Shown here piece by piece: positions 11,160-22,900 of a DNA stretch of 64,000 nt. The DNA is from Lamellibrachia columna (Eukaryota; Annelida; Polychaeta; Sabellida; Siboglinidae): NCBI GenBank assembly GCA_963662155.1, contig OY759261.1, positions 71,392,669-71,456,668 of the forward strand. Reading direction: 5' to 3'. Position numbers and translations under genes: made by a program. Under the pieces are notes generated by a model. It worked only from the letters and a program-made list of their open reading frames with translations. It was not told the origin of the DNA and did not search any database. Each line of letters starts with the position of its first letter. Position 1 is the stretch's first letter.

Positions 11160-11960
11160 TGCAAAAATTGCGTGAAATGCAACGATGTATACTCACTGGT
11201 CTGCTAAGTTTTGCATTTGTACAGGATGAGAAATCAATCAAGATCAAATTGAGTGGGATTGCGATCGCTATCCTGATAGCATCATGTAAACACAACTTCC
11301 AATGTTGCGACCACTACCTCTGTTAACGCAGTGCAAATGGGGTACTAGATAGAAAATATAACATACCCTTCTGACTGGCGCAGGACATTTTTTATAGACC
11401 TCAACCTGCAAAAACAGTCAAACTTTAGGATTTGCACAATCTCATTATCTTCTTTCAAAATTATATTGTACTTAACACAATAACAGATTGCACACATCAT
11501 TAGATATACCATCATCTGTTTAGAGGTGATTTAATGTTAAAGAAAATGTACGATTTTCATTGGTTACCAGTTAATTATTTTTTATGACAATTTTGCTTTT
11601 TTTAATGAATACTAACATCTTATAGCTTTTATCTGTTCATGGTGCCAATTTTGTAAATAAACAGCTTTTATTGTCACTGATTGGTAATGAAAACAACAAA
11701 GTTAATATAAAATTACGCTTTGGATAAATTTAAGGTAAGTTTTGTATTATATTCCATATTTCCTTTGGTCAATGTGCTGTACCTGAATGGCACTTTACAA
11801 TTACTCTGAAAAATAATATTGATTACAAATGGACTGATCAGTCTGATAAATAAAACATTGATTTTTGAAGAGTTCATTTTCAGATTTTATTCACCCAAAA
11901 TGTTGCCATTTAAAAAAACACTTGTATAACACATACTCGAAAGGGTGACATGAAATTGAC
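11160..11960. repeat. duplicated microexon block, copy 1
   Basis: Aligns in order with 12248-13075: a shared block around the GGATGAGAAATCAATCAAG motif, the exon with both flanking introns, an AATCTCATTAT stretch, the CATCATCTGTTTAGAGG stretch, and a distal block with TTTCCTTTGGTCAATGTGC. The copies are clearly diverged with small indels, so the duplication is old. Intron sequence beside the donor is at least as well conserved as the exon. Confidence 0.85.
11367..11405 (-). CDS. phase-0 microexon, 39 bp, VEVYKKCPAPVRR
   Basis: The minus strand has an acceptor ending GACTGTTTTTGCAG, 39 bases, and donor AGG|GTATGT. Phase 0 gives 13 residues with one tyrosine (VEVYKKC). It occupies the same place in duplicated block 1 as exon 12431-12469 in block 2, and has the same length. 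Lengths divisible by three let such cassettes be duplicated or skipped without breaking frame. Splice signals are visible; expression is inferred. Confidence 0.5.
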
Positions 11961-12430
11961 AGTAATAAATGCTACATTAATGTTAGAATAAAATGTGATA
12001 CTCATGCAATGTTTACATAAGTTTGTAACAATAAAATATGTGTGACATACTTGCAAATATGACAACACATATTACAGAGAATGGCAAATAGGGCCAACAT
12101 ATCTGTGCCCCCTATGCAAAGCTGGACTGAACTTATGTTGATGCTCAACATGTTCTTTGGAATGCAAAAATAGTTATGATCACTTTCATTTTCATTAAAT
12201 TCAGCAAACATATTCCCAAAACAGCAACATTTACGCTATTGCAAGCTAGAAAAGCAACGATGTCTTCTAAGTTTTGCATTTGTACAGGATGAGAAATCAA
12301 TCAAGATCAAATTGAGAGGGATCGTGATAGCAGTCCTAATCACGAACAGCATCGTGTAAATGCAACTTCCAATGTTGCTATCACTGTTAACGCAGTGTAA
12401 ATGGGGTACGAGATACAAAATATAGCATAC

Positions 12431-12469
12431 CCCTCCGACTTCCTCATGTATATCTTCATAGGAGCCACC
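12431..12469 (-). CDS. phase-0 microexon, 39 bp, GGSYEDIHEEVGG
   Basis: The minus strand has acceptor GACTGTTTTAGCAG, 39 bases and donor GGG|GTATGC. Phase 0 gives 13 residues centred on YEDI in an acidic setting, a good SH2-docking/YxxI-type motif. Its flanks align with those of exon 11367-11405, so the two are duplicates, yet their protein sequences have diverged strongly while length and phase stayed the same. Confidence 0.52.
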
Positions 12470-12637
12470 CTGCTAAAACAGTCAAACTTTTAGGATTGGT
12501 ACAATCTCATTATTTTCTTTCCAAATTTTATTGTGCCTTACACAATAACATTACATATACCATCATCTGTTTAGAGGTGATTTAATGTTAAAGATAATGT
12601 ACAATGATTTTAATTGTTACCAGTTTTTTTAAGAATG

Positions 12638-12664
12638 CTAAGATGTATCTTCATAGATGTTATC
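12638..12664 (-). pseudogene. dead microexon relic (DNIYEDTS-stop)
   Basis: Same acceptor context (GACTGTTTTGGCAG) as the neighbouring microexons, followed in phase 0 by D-N-I-Y-E-D-T-S and a TAG. Either an abandoned duplicate of the YEDI exon or an alternative terminal exon. Confidence 0.35.
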
Positions 12665-14123
12665 CTGCCAAAACAGTCAAACTCTAGGATCAGCACAATC
12701 TCATTATATAATGAAAACAATGAAGTTACTACAAAATTATATTGGATAAATTTTAAGGTGTGTTTTGTATTATATTCCATATTTCCTTTGGTCAATGTGC
12801 CGTACCTGAATGGCACTTTAAAATTACTTGGAAAAATAATATTGATTACAACTTGCATCTTTGTGAAAATTTATTACTTTATGGTAATAGGAGTGACATT
12901 ATGATTATTGTTAGTTAAGCTCATTATTGTTAATTAATCTCTGTTAATCTCTTGGTATATTGAAGATTTAAAAACTTGAATGTACCACTAATGAGAGTTA
13001 ATTTTCAGATTTTACCCACCCATAATATAGTCATTTAAAAAACGTTCCCATAACACGTAATCAAAAGGATTCATACTATATAATTATATATAGGGGAAGG
13101 TCAGGTATATTGGACCATCTGCTATTGCCATATATTCCTAACTACGGTAGCAAAGGTAAAGTGGCTCCATCTCCTGACTGACCTGGAAATAAAATGTGCA
13201 TCGAGAGTAGAAAAACTTCGAAAAGGTGAGCATATATTAGTTTTTTCACCTTCTGATGTAACGTTTGGGTGTAAACAAAGTGATGTGGGACAGTAATTTG
13301 TAACGCTTCAGCTAACCGAGGCACATGGGCGGTGAAATAAGTATTTTAACAATGAATGAAGAAGGTTTGAAGAGCAAAGTTTCACTAACTTTCCAGATAT
13401 CTATGTATGGGTTCATCATTCTGTGATCTGCTACATTGGACCACGTTCCGGTATATTGGACCACTGGTGTTGCGAGCTACAACACCCCATCTATGGGCAA
13501 ACGATGGAGGATGACAAGAAGGTACTTGATGGCTAATATTGATACCTTCGTTGAATAAAGTTCTTTACACTTTTTGTAGCCAAAACTTGTTTTTTTCTAT
13601 TAGCAATTTTATTAATGAATCCATTGATTATGCATTTGTGGGAATTTCAGATCAGCATACAATGTATAAATGCTTGCAGGCACAGAGACTCGTGACATTT
13701 TGATCGTTATTCCCTACACCCCATTTCCTAAACCAACCAACAAAGAAAACAATATACCCAATGAAGAGATCCATTGAATTGACCTGGTCCAATATAACGT
13801 AAAAGGTGGTCAAAATTTTCTCCCAAATGCCTGGTTGGATAGTTGCCATATTGTACTGAAGTTAACGTGGCTCCATCTGCCAACTGACTTTGAAATGAAA
13901 TGTGCATCGAGGGTAAACAATGGCGGACTCCGCAAAAACTTCGAAAATGTGAGCTTATATTAGTTTTTCACTTTCTAATGTAACGTTTGTGCGTATAAAC
14001 AAAGTGATGTGGGAAAGTAGTTTGTTACGCTTCAGTGAAATAAGTATTTAAACAATGAATGAAGGTTTGAAGAGCAAAGTTTCACTAGCTTTGTTGATAT
14101 CTACGTTCGGGTTCACCACTATG

Positions 14124-15054
14124 GAGTGTAGGACAGAACCCCTGCCGGACATAAACCCATGGACAAAACCCACCTGGACAAAAGCCCTGCTCGACAAAAA
14201 CCCTGCTGGACATAACCCCCTAATGAGAAAATGGTAAAAAAAACCTGCTTTTTTATTTTTCAATATTCAATTACGGAGATGTGTCTTGTAAGTGTGATCT
14301 GACAAGAGACAAAAAATTAAATATTTCAATGTTTTGTATGCGTAAATAGGCAAAAAAGAAAAAAAAATTAATATTTAAATATTCAATTATGGATATGTGT
14401 TTTGTGTGTGTAAGTAGACAAAAAAATTAAGAGTGGTGATTGAAATACTTGAATTTCTAAAGGAAGCCCAATTGAATCTACTTCATTTAATTGTAATAAA
14501 TTTTTTTCTTTGAACAGTTGGAGTAGTTCATGATGAGCAGATATCTTTAGAGACTTGTGCAGTAGCTTCTAGAAGCTACTCCCAATATAAAGAGTGATGG
14601 TTGAATTTCTAAAGGAAGCCCAATTGAATTTACTTCATTTAATTGTAATAAATTTTTTTTTAAAGTGAACAAAGCAGGAGTAGATATTTGGACTTGTCAC
14701 TTCCTATCGCTCCAGTGAAGAAATGAAACTGTTCTGCGGAATGTTGGACGGACTTGCATTTTTGCCTCTCTCTGATGTGCCAGCTGGAATGGACTATCTC
14801 AAGGAACACACACCTGATGGTCTAGAACCACTCGACTACTTCGATTCCACCTATGAATGTGTGAAATATTTTCAGAATATATTGTATAAAAAATAAAAGA
14901 AATGGAAAAAAAATATTGTTACATGGTTGTTACATGGTATTGCAGCTAAATGGAAAGCAGGGGTTATGTCCGGCAGGGTTTTTGTCCAGCAGGGCTTTTG
15001 TGCAGGTGGGTTTTGTCCATGGGGGTTATGTCCGGCAGGGGTTCTGTCTGCCAC
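14124..15054. mobile_element. MULE-type MITE nested in TA transposon
   Basis: Inverted ends of roughly 90 bases built from tandem GGACAAAACCC-like words (left: GGACAGAACCCCTGCCGGAC; right: the inverted equivalent at about 14964-15047). The duplicated, uninserted copy of the host element near 13405 shows the empty site, and 9-10 base flanks (CACCACTATG / CATCACTGTG) look like a decayed target duplication. The ends resemble those of MULE-1 at 18583 and 23959, so MULE-1 relatives probably mobilised it. Confidence 0.7.
14710..14860 (+). pseudogene. MULE transposase fragment
   Basis: Plus-strand residues LFCGMLDGLAFLPLSDVPAG followed by PDGLEPLDYFDSTYE correspond to the mid-domain segment of the MULE-1 transposase encoded at about 19.2-19.35 kb. 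Only about 50 residues survive inside the nested MITE, showing the MITE came from a deleted autonomous MULE. Confidence 0.8.
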
Positions 15055-15629
15055 CCATCACTGTGTGATCCGCTATATTGGACCACTGATATTGCGAGCT
15101 GCGACACCTCATTTGTGGGCAAACGATGGAGGATGACAAGAAGATACTTGACGGCTAATACTGATACTTTCGTTGAATAAAGTTCTTCACACTTTTTGTA
15201 GCCAAAACTTGTTTTTTCTATTAGCAATTTTATTAATGAATCCATTGATTATGCATTTGTGGGAATTTCAGATCAGCATACAATGTATAAATGCTTGCAG
15301 GCACAGAGACTCGTGACATTTTGATCATTATTCCCTACGTCCTCATTTCCTAAACCAACCAGCAAAGAAAACAACACACCCAACGAAGAAATCCATTGAA
15401 TCGACCTGGTCCAATATAACGTAAAGGGTGGTCCAATATAGACAAATGGTCGTCTATATTTTTAATTTTCTCCCAAATGCCTAGTCGAATAGTTGCTATA
15501 TTGTACCTATTGGTGCCTATCACTGATGAGTTTCATGTAAAAGAGTGGAAAGTGCAGCATTGATAGTTTCCTTTGATATATCGGGCCATGTTCAAAAGTG
15601 GTCCAATATACCCGACCTTCCCCTATGTT

Positions 15630-16165
15630 TACATAACTTTGGCCCTAATGGTCAGAGTGCTGATTTTGGTCTTAAGATAAAGCCATTGCCCATCCATAAA
15701 TACGGTAATTTAAAATGCTTACCTTGAAATACCCAAAATAAGTAAACTTCAATTTTGATTAAATCTGATCTTTGAAAAAGTCACAAAAGTAATAAAAACA
15801 TGAATAACATGATTAGTTGCAATACACCAATAGGACAATTTGTGAAGTTGTGTTGCATGATCTATATTAACAAGTATTACAAGAATTACGCTATAGAATA
15901 TTATTTATAAATCAACAGAGGCTCATATAACCACCTTGAAAAATAGTTGGCCTGTTCTATTTACCAATTTGTTTCACATTCATTACATTCACTGGCCCGA
16001 TTCATTACTAAACTTGCATGTGTTTTCTTAGTTGGTCATCTAGTGTACATGTACTATACTTGTATAGCAAAGTCCCATGGGTAACATAACACTAATAATC
16101 ATAAGTGATGTTTTCTGCATAACCTAATACATAAATACAGAATACCAAATAAATATGGAACACAC
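15630..16165. other. no recognised gene
   Basis: AT-rich. A donor-like GTAAGC at the minus side of 15722 was considered, but no exon of sensible phase fits it. Confidence 0.4.
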
Positions 16166-16216
16166 CTGATTGCCTGGATGAGGACTTGATTCTGAACTGG
16201 CATCGTCATAGACATC
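16166..16216 (-). CDS. phase-0 microexon, 51 bp, DVYDDASSESSPHPGNQ
   Basis: The minus strand has a pyrimidine-rich acceptor ending AACTATTTTAACAG, 51 bases (17 codons, no stop) and donor CAG|GTGTGT. The product is acidic and serine-rich with one tyrosine in a VYDD context. Length divisible by three and phase 0 match the other minus-strand microexons at 27685, 12431, 11367 and 2418. A long (TA)n lies just upstream in the presumed intron. Confidence 0.5.
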
Positions 16217-16269
16217 CTGTTAAAATAGTTAAAAGTCATTTGCTTGCAAAAGGCACTTTTCATATACAG

Positions 16270-16271
<2 letters not shown>

Positions 16272-16332
<61 letters not shown>
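16272..16332. repeat. (TA)n microsatellite
   Basis: About 61 bases of pure TA. Confidence 0.97.
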
Positions 16333-16335
<3 letters not shown>

Positions 16336-16339
16336 GAAT

Positions 16340-16675
16340 CTGGATTGTAATTTACAAACCGTCGAAGCGAAGCAAGCGACAGCAATTGATGTCGGTGGCA
16401 AAGCAAACTGGTAACGCAAACAAACAACACGTTGACACTCGTTCATTGACATTGTTCACCTAGTGTTTCTTGAGAATTGTCAAAGCAATTCTAAGTAGGT
16501 TTAAGCAGGCCCATTTGGCATCAAAATAAAACTTCTTGTTCTTGTTCTTAGATTCTTACAGCGCCAGTCCTTCTTGTGTCGAGAAGGTGGTGACGTCTCT
16601 GGATTCAAGCTAGTTATGTCACTGGTTTAGATCCAGCTTAGAGAATGTGGTGGCACCGTTCAGATGACTGATAAC
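16340..16675. other. no recognised gene
   Basis: Ends near 16555 with an AATAAAACTTCTTGTTCTTG run that resembles the 3' tail of a retroposon, but the body is not identifiable. Confidence 0.35.
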
Positions 16676-16745
16676 TAGTGTCAGGAATCGGTTGGATTTC
16701 CATAAATGATCATAGGCTTGGCCAAACTGATCAATGGTCAATTAT
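16676..16745 (-). repeat. hAT MITE fragment related to 59.3 kb
   Basis: Reading the minus strand, a GATCAGTTTGGCCAA block and the following 40 bases match the right end of the hAT-like element at 58572-59313, including the terminal CACTA. Only one end is seen here. Confidence 0.5.
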
Positions 16746-16999
16746 GTAATTGTTTGTGGACGGCTATTTTTACAATATTTGTCAACTAATTCATTATGAG
16801 AAGACAAAACAATATTTAACACACTTTCATCTCTGGTTGGTTCTAATTAAGACAATCCTGTATTAGAAATATAAACTCTTGGTTATCACCCCTGCACTCT
16901 CTAATGATTATATATGTCCATGGTTAAAATCACCCATTATAACACATTCCACATTAATCACCTCCCTTATAGTATTTCGTAGTTTTACATCTTCCTCTT

Positions 17000-17461
17000 A
17001 TCTTATAATAATAATATTTTTATTTCAGACATAACGTACATTAAGGTATACATCGGGTCCATAGTAAAAAAGCAAAAAGAAAAGTATGAATAATTATATA
17101 ATAGTATATAATGCACATATCCATGATCTGAGCAAACCTGACATAGTATGTACATCACTATTAAGAGTACATTGTACAATTAAGTTAGTGGAAGTAGACA
17201 ACCTAGTCATTAAACTATAAATACATTTTCTAATTTGAATTTTACAACTGTCAACAACCGCAGTGGCAAACATAAAACTTGCACTACATCTCATAGACAG
17301 GTTAAGCAGAATTCTTAATGTATTATTGTATGATACAATAAAATGCTGCATAGACGACTTTCTATATTTAGCCCATAGAGAACACAAATACAAATTACTA
17401 CAATAACAAGTGAACAACTTATTCTTCAGATTGTAGGACACTGAGTCAGTTAGCCACGCGG
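17000..17461 (-). mobile_element. LINE-B 3' portion (RT C-terminus), separated from its body
   Basis: A minus-strand frame encodes the C-terminal region of a LINE RT: LFTCYCSNLYLCSLWAKYRK, VSYNNTLRILLNLSMRCSAS and RKCIYSLMTRLSTSTN. These are the blocks that normally follow the YLGH...SLYGRCN segment, which ends at about 24,245. The 3' tail (AAATAAAAATATTATTATTA on the minus strand) is near 17000-17030. Together with 24244-26900 this is best read as one LINE split by a later 6.8-kb insertion complex. Confidence 0.75.
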
Positions 17462-17469
17462 ATTGACAA

Positions 17470-17915
17470 ATAAGGAAAATCGGGCGGGGACTAGTCCAGC
17501 AGGCTAGACTAACGCTAGCGAATAGAGAGACAGGTTGGCTGGCCTAATATGGGAGACCGTTCAGGTAGAGAGGGGGATATACAGGAAGGAGGAGAGAGAG
17601 AAGAGGGGGAATGGCAGACAATAAAGAACGTGTTTCTAGGACTGGCCGAACCTGTATCTTCTGTTTTGAGTATTCTTGTTTCTGCTAAATGAAGACAGAC
17701 ACAAGTCTGTGTAGGATTATCCATGTCTCAGTGTTGCTGAGACCCTAGCCAGTATTACTGAATCGAGTAGGTGATATCTGGTTAGTGGTTGAGGTGACTA
17801 TTCGGGATGGCGATATTAGCTGACAGAAGTAAGTAATATTCAATTATGTTAGATTAATAGCAAACTGGAAGACGCTATAGTCTACAACATATTCAGAACA
17901 GAAGTAAAACTGTCT
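17470..17915. other. unidentified insert beside the LINE break
   Basis: Higher-GC sequence with AATAAAGAACG near 17618, unlike its AT-rich surroundings. It could be a solo LTR or part of the outer transposon; I could not fix its ends. Confidence 0.3.
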
Positions 17916-18849
17916 ACTCTCGAGTGCCAAATAAACATATAGCCAAATAACAGTATATGGTGGCAAATCGGTCAAATTTAATAATAGTATAGTGCCGAAT
18001 AACAGTATAGGGTGGCAAATTGTTCAAAACAAATAATAGTATAGTGCAAAAAAAGGCACTAGTATATTTGTTTATTTAGCGCGGTAGATATCTTTCACAA
18101 TTTTACTCGATGTAAAGTCAAGGCGTCCCGAGAGTACTACGCAGATTGTAGTGTATTTCGGGTTTTTTCTGCCAAATATGCATAAACTTCATGTGTATTC
18201 GCGTCGCCGCAGATATAGTAGCCACGTTTTATATCTGAGAAAAACCAGGGAATTGTCCGTTTTTAAATGGACATTAAAGTTTTATAGAATTGAATACCCA
18301 AGGCCAAGCCCGTTTCAGGGAAACCGCCACCAGCTGGTTACGACCGGTTTGAGGCGCTGTGCACCGCAGCCATTTATGGTCGGCTTACGCGGTGATAATG
18401 GAGTTTGAACTAATAATATATCATACTGCGCTCCCGAGAACTAAGGATTCTGACCGATTCATCTAATCATGAAAATCTAACGGTCTAATGCTTCGGGATA
18501 AAAATCTAGATCTGGAAGCATGGAATCCCGCTAAATTCACGACTGTTGTTCAAAAGGATGAAAACTTAGATGTCAGAGGGAGGGTAAATGGACAAAAACC
18601 TACTCAGACAAAACCCCACTGGACAAAACTCCACTCAGTAGATAGCCCACTTGGACAAAAGCCCACTTCACTCATATTCAAAGACAACTAAGTTTTTTTT
18701 TCGTTTTTGCTTTTTAATCATGTATTCGGTATCCATATTCAGTGTACACAGTATAGAAAACATAACAACAGAACAGTCTCTACTTCCATCTCACAGAATG
18801 TCCAATGCCCCTTAGTGTATCTGGAACTGACTTGGTACCATCACGACGG

Positions 18850-19898
18850 TCAGTACAGAGTGTGTAACTTTGTCTGGAGCTTAAATGTGTGGCGGTGTAC
18901 ACGCTTGGCTGGTGGTTCACCATGCTCATCACGTAGCATTGCAGTGGCAACCTGGGCCTGATCCTTCCGGATGCTGTCAATGGCTCTCCAGATGGTGGGG
19001 TAAGCATGTCCTATCAGCTTGGAAAAGGCATTGTTCCAACCCTCACATATGTTGTTGGTTCTGGAGCCACCTCCAAGGGTGATAGTGTGAACATTCCCTA
19101 TGGATGGTGGATACATAGGTGGCTTGCGACGAATGCGACGGGGAGGTAGAGTGCCATCTGGACGTTGGGGTGACTGTATCTGACGGTAGGTACTGGACAC
19201 ATAGGTACTATAAAAGTACTGCTGAAGGGATTCTAGTCCATCAGGAATGTTCTCACAGAGGTAGGCCATGCCCTCAGGTACATCATCTTCTGGCAGGAAA
19301 GCAAGACCATCCAGCATCCCACAGAAGAGCTTGATGTCCTCCTCACGATAGTGTTGTACCAAACCAAGACTCTGGATTTTCCTCCATGTGGACTGGTTAA
19401 TATGACAGAAACATCCATGGACGTTGACATGAGGTCTGAAGGTTGATTGCACGGCACTGATCACTGCCTGCTCGAAGTCAATGGTCACAGTGGTGGGGTC
19501 GACATTGAAGCCAAGCTCACTGCACCTATCCTGAATAGCTGTGAAAAGTTCCTCATATGTTTCCTGGTGCTTGTTGGGTAGGAAGGCGTAGACACTGGTC
19601 ACAGCTGATTCTCCAAGTGGTACACGGATCATGTACAACTGAGTGAATAGGAGTGGTGCAACATCAAAAGTTCCATCCATATACCAGGAGTCAGAACTAG
19701 CGAGGTGTCTAATTCCAAGGTCAGTTCCAAACACTAAGATCCTATCAGAAAAATCGACACCGTTGTCATAGATGAGGAAGGGGTCTCGGTCGACAATGGT
19801 GGTTCGCTGAGTGATGTTGGGTTCTTGGGCATGTGCTTGGCACGTTCCCGTCTGAGCGAGCGCTTGACAGTCTCAGGATTGTCGAGCCCAGCACATAT
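18850..19898 (-). pseudogene. MULE-1 transposase, central and C-terminal part
   Basis: From 19734 an open frame of 294 codons encodes the MULE DDE domain: the first aspartate in MDGTF (residue 20), the second in TIDFEQA, the GCFCHI block with the zinc-type C/H residues, and the acidic residue in NNICEGWNN. Upstream, in another frame, VKRSLRRERAKHMPKNP (about 19820-19880) is the conserved region before the catalytic domain, so a frameshift lies near 19800. The 5' end abuts the MULE-2 target duplication at 19899, and the N-terminus continues at 23066. Transposases of this family cut and paste through DDE chemistry. Confidence 0.9.
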
Positions 19899-19907
19899 GT
19901 CTACAGG

Positions 19908-22900
19908 GGTGTCCGACTTTTCGTCTAACGACATTTGGTCTAATGCGACAATTCGTCTACTACGACATTTGGTCTAACGGGACAATTCGTCTACTACGAC
20001 ATTTGGTCTAACGGGACAATTCGTCTACTACGACATTTGTGTTGGCGTTGGCGTTGCAATTCATGCCCAACATTATTTTACCTTGTAACATATGACAAAC
20101 TTATAATCCGATGTATGTATACTTTAACGGACTGATGAATAATTCGACCTGATTCAACATATTGAACTTTATAACCATGGTCTCGCGGATATATTGTTAA
20201 TGACCAAGGACGCTGTTCCGTATTACTCCCTCTGTCAACTTCCAACAAGGCATTGATCTAGGCTTCAATAAATAAATAATAATATTTTTTTAAATCGTTT
20301 ATTGCACAACAGACGGAAGTAAATACACGAATCATCTTGACGACCCATTAAACACAAATTGTGTAACTCATGTAAGTTCAAACCTTGTATTGTTGTTTAA
20401 AATGTTCACATTACGTATGTGATGTTGTGCGCAATGCCAAGCACGTAATCCATGGTGTTTCGTTCATGATACTGCACCACCACTCGCGATATCCGGTCAT
20501 TGACGATGTACATTCGCTTGCGGGGAGGTTCCACGGCATCGCCAGCAACCAGCTTCTGAATGGTCAACTCTGTGTGACACTGCTCATCACACAGGCGCAG
20601 CAGAAATTCGAATATGTTGGGATGCGTCTTTCCTATGATATGGCCCATTCGACGGTGCCATCCCTCCAGACTGTTGGTGGTACGTGGCTGGTCAGATACA
20701 GCACGGTCGTACACACTCCACATTCTCGGCGCGAACTTGGGCGTTTTCCTTACAATGGCGAGCCTCGGGCCACGCATGACAGTTCTCTGTCTGCCGATGT
20801 AAGTCCGCTCGAAGTACTTGGCGACTGGCTTTGCGTCGTTGCAAATTGTGGCACGAAGCTCATCAAATGTGGCACAGATGTCGTTGGCAGGCTAGTGCAG
20901 TTATCTTTTTGCAGTCGAGGGCAAACTCCTCACTAGACATGTACTTGTTACGGAGTCCCAGGGAGACGACTTGGCGATAGTTTGCCTGACACAGATGAAA
21001 GAAGCAGCCTTGTACAATGAGGCCATCACCGAAGACGGCGCGAGCAGCACGGATGCAGGCACCTTCGAAGTCGCAGCAGTGTCGTCAAGCGAAGTTGCAG
21101 TTGCCGATTGACGATGGCATCGCGGATGGTCTGCATCATCTCGTGATAGCAAGTGTACGTCTTGCGAGGAAGGAGAGCATACACAAGCGGAACAATCTTG
21201 CCGAACACAGGAGCATGTATTGTGTAGAGTTGGTAGAAGAGTGATGGGACTATCGAAAAGGTTCCGTCCCCGTACCAAACCGTCGCAGCTGCCAGGTACT
21301 TCAGGTTCTGGGTCGTAGCCAAGATGACCATCTGATGTACTTGGTTGTTGTCGTCTTCATCTGGCACCTCGACCTCCCGGATGATCCAAGGTTCACCGGT
21401 CGACGTGTTTCTCCAACGACCCTCCAGTTTCAAGTCAACGGTAGTCAATGGAAGCGGCGGCATGTGCTGACATCTAGCACGCTGGATCGTACGTTTGAGG
21501 CTGTTGAGTTTTGGGAGTGATGAGTCGGGGTTAGCGTGCAAAGGTCGTGCAATAAATCTGCTGATGATTGAAGCTGTGGATTCTGTGCTATCAGTGGCGC
21601 TCTTCATCTTCGACTTTTGGATTTTAATTTTCACTTCTGCGGTATTCGGTGCATGATGATGGTCCTGTGTCGCTGTGCCATTTTGCCCAATGCTTATCGC
21701 TCTGCCTCTGCACAGTCTATCATCACATCGCCAGTATACACGTTGAATCTCTGTTCGATTTTGTGTATAGCAATACCCATCTAACGCTAATTTCGGTTTG
21801 CCACGACTACTCGTAAAAAATTCAGCCATAGCACATACGCAGAGACGTGGTGTTCGTTCGATAAAATACAGACACTATGAACGTGTTGCCCATGCAACTG
21901 GTTTAAAAGGTGTTGAGATTGAAATAAAGTGCACTTAGCTAATTTTGTGTTCACTGTTTGTTTCATCGTGAGTGTAACACAAAGAAACACAACTTCAATA
22001 TTACTTCGTGGAGTAATTGCATTTTGATATCGCACGTAGAAGTAACGCAACTCTTGTACAATCAATCGCGTATTGCTATCGATTGACGTAGCACTTCTTC
22101 AGACAAATGTTACTTCAAAACGACACCTTAAACACCGCAATTGGGAGAGGATACAAAGAGCCTTTCATAATTACTCAGGCAGTTGAAAGTGAAACCTCAA
22201 CTGCTACAATTGCCTCTTTGTGAGCTCCGCTTGGAGCAGAATAGGACTGTGTCTATTGTGTGTTTCATGAGCTCGCAACCTGGCAGCAGAATAAGTATGA
22301 TGCAGTTGGAAAAACATCTTTATTCTCAAAACATCAATCGCATACATAATAATACGTGTAACAAATTTAAAGTAAACATTTTAATAATGTTATCATCAGA
22401 TGCAAATAAATACTTAATGCGGAACTAATATGGAAGGCATACAACGAACAACTAACCGTAACAATACCTTCCTAATTTATTATTTTTCATTAAACAATTA
22501 TAAATAATGCTGTATTGCTTATTATTGTGAAGGATGCGTGCAGGAGGAGTGGCTTATTTAGGTACAGTTGTGTTTACCAATATTGTGCATATCAATCGAC
22601 TGTCCGCGCATCCGGAGATTACATGACGCACAATGAAACCCCTAATAAACACTTACCCAGTGATAAAACAATGAAAACTAAACGAAAATCACCGACATTT
22701 ACTGCACCAAACTTTGCGATGATCCCTGGTCCTACTGTGACATACTCATATCGGGGAGCACCGCGGTGTTTTCGTTTTCCATATAGCCGATGTACTACGT
22801 ATTTCCGTTTAGTTTATCAATTTTTTTATCGTTATATGACAGTCACTGAATATGTGTTTATAGTACATCTACTATAAAACTTTGTGCATCGTGTGATCTC

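Larger units (their letters stand above)
12248..13075. repeat. duplicated microexon block, copy 2
   Basis: Tandem partner of 11160-11960, offset by about 1.08 kb. It carries its own exon (12431-12469) and an extra exon-like relic (12638-12664) whose acceptor, GACTGTTTTGGCAG, is nearly the same as that of the live copies. Confidence 0.85.
13093..15623. mobile_element. TA-target DNA transposon, non-autonomous, 2.5 kb
   Basis: The left end begins GGGGAAGGTCAGGTATATTGG and the right end is its inverted near-copy (GGGGAAGGTCGGGTATATTGG on the minus strand), about 26 bases of terminal inverted repeat. Both are flanked by TA, as for the Tc1/mariner/pogo superfamily. The interior contains a tandem duplication (13142-13859 against 13868 onward) and a nested MITE at about 14124-15054. 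The sub-motif TATTGGACCA recurs inside. No transposase was recognised; the longest frame is a short MNEEGLKSKV-type peptide. Confidence 0.75.

Noticed and set aside
15663..15770. Possible minus-strand exon ending at donor GTAAGC near 15722
   Set aside because: The nearest acceptors give exons of 42 or 47 bases; phase 0 hits a stop and no tyrosine-cassette pattern fits.
17515..17724. 69-codon minus-strand frame rich in serine and proline
   Set aside because: Lies in an unidentified insert with purine-rich low complexity. No domain or splice support.
22515..22877. 120-codon plus-strand frame inside MULE-2
   Set aside because: Stretches into the inverted-repeat end of the transposon. No domain, and composition typical of non-coding sequence.
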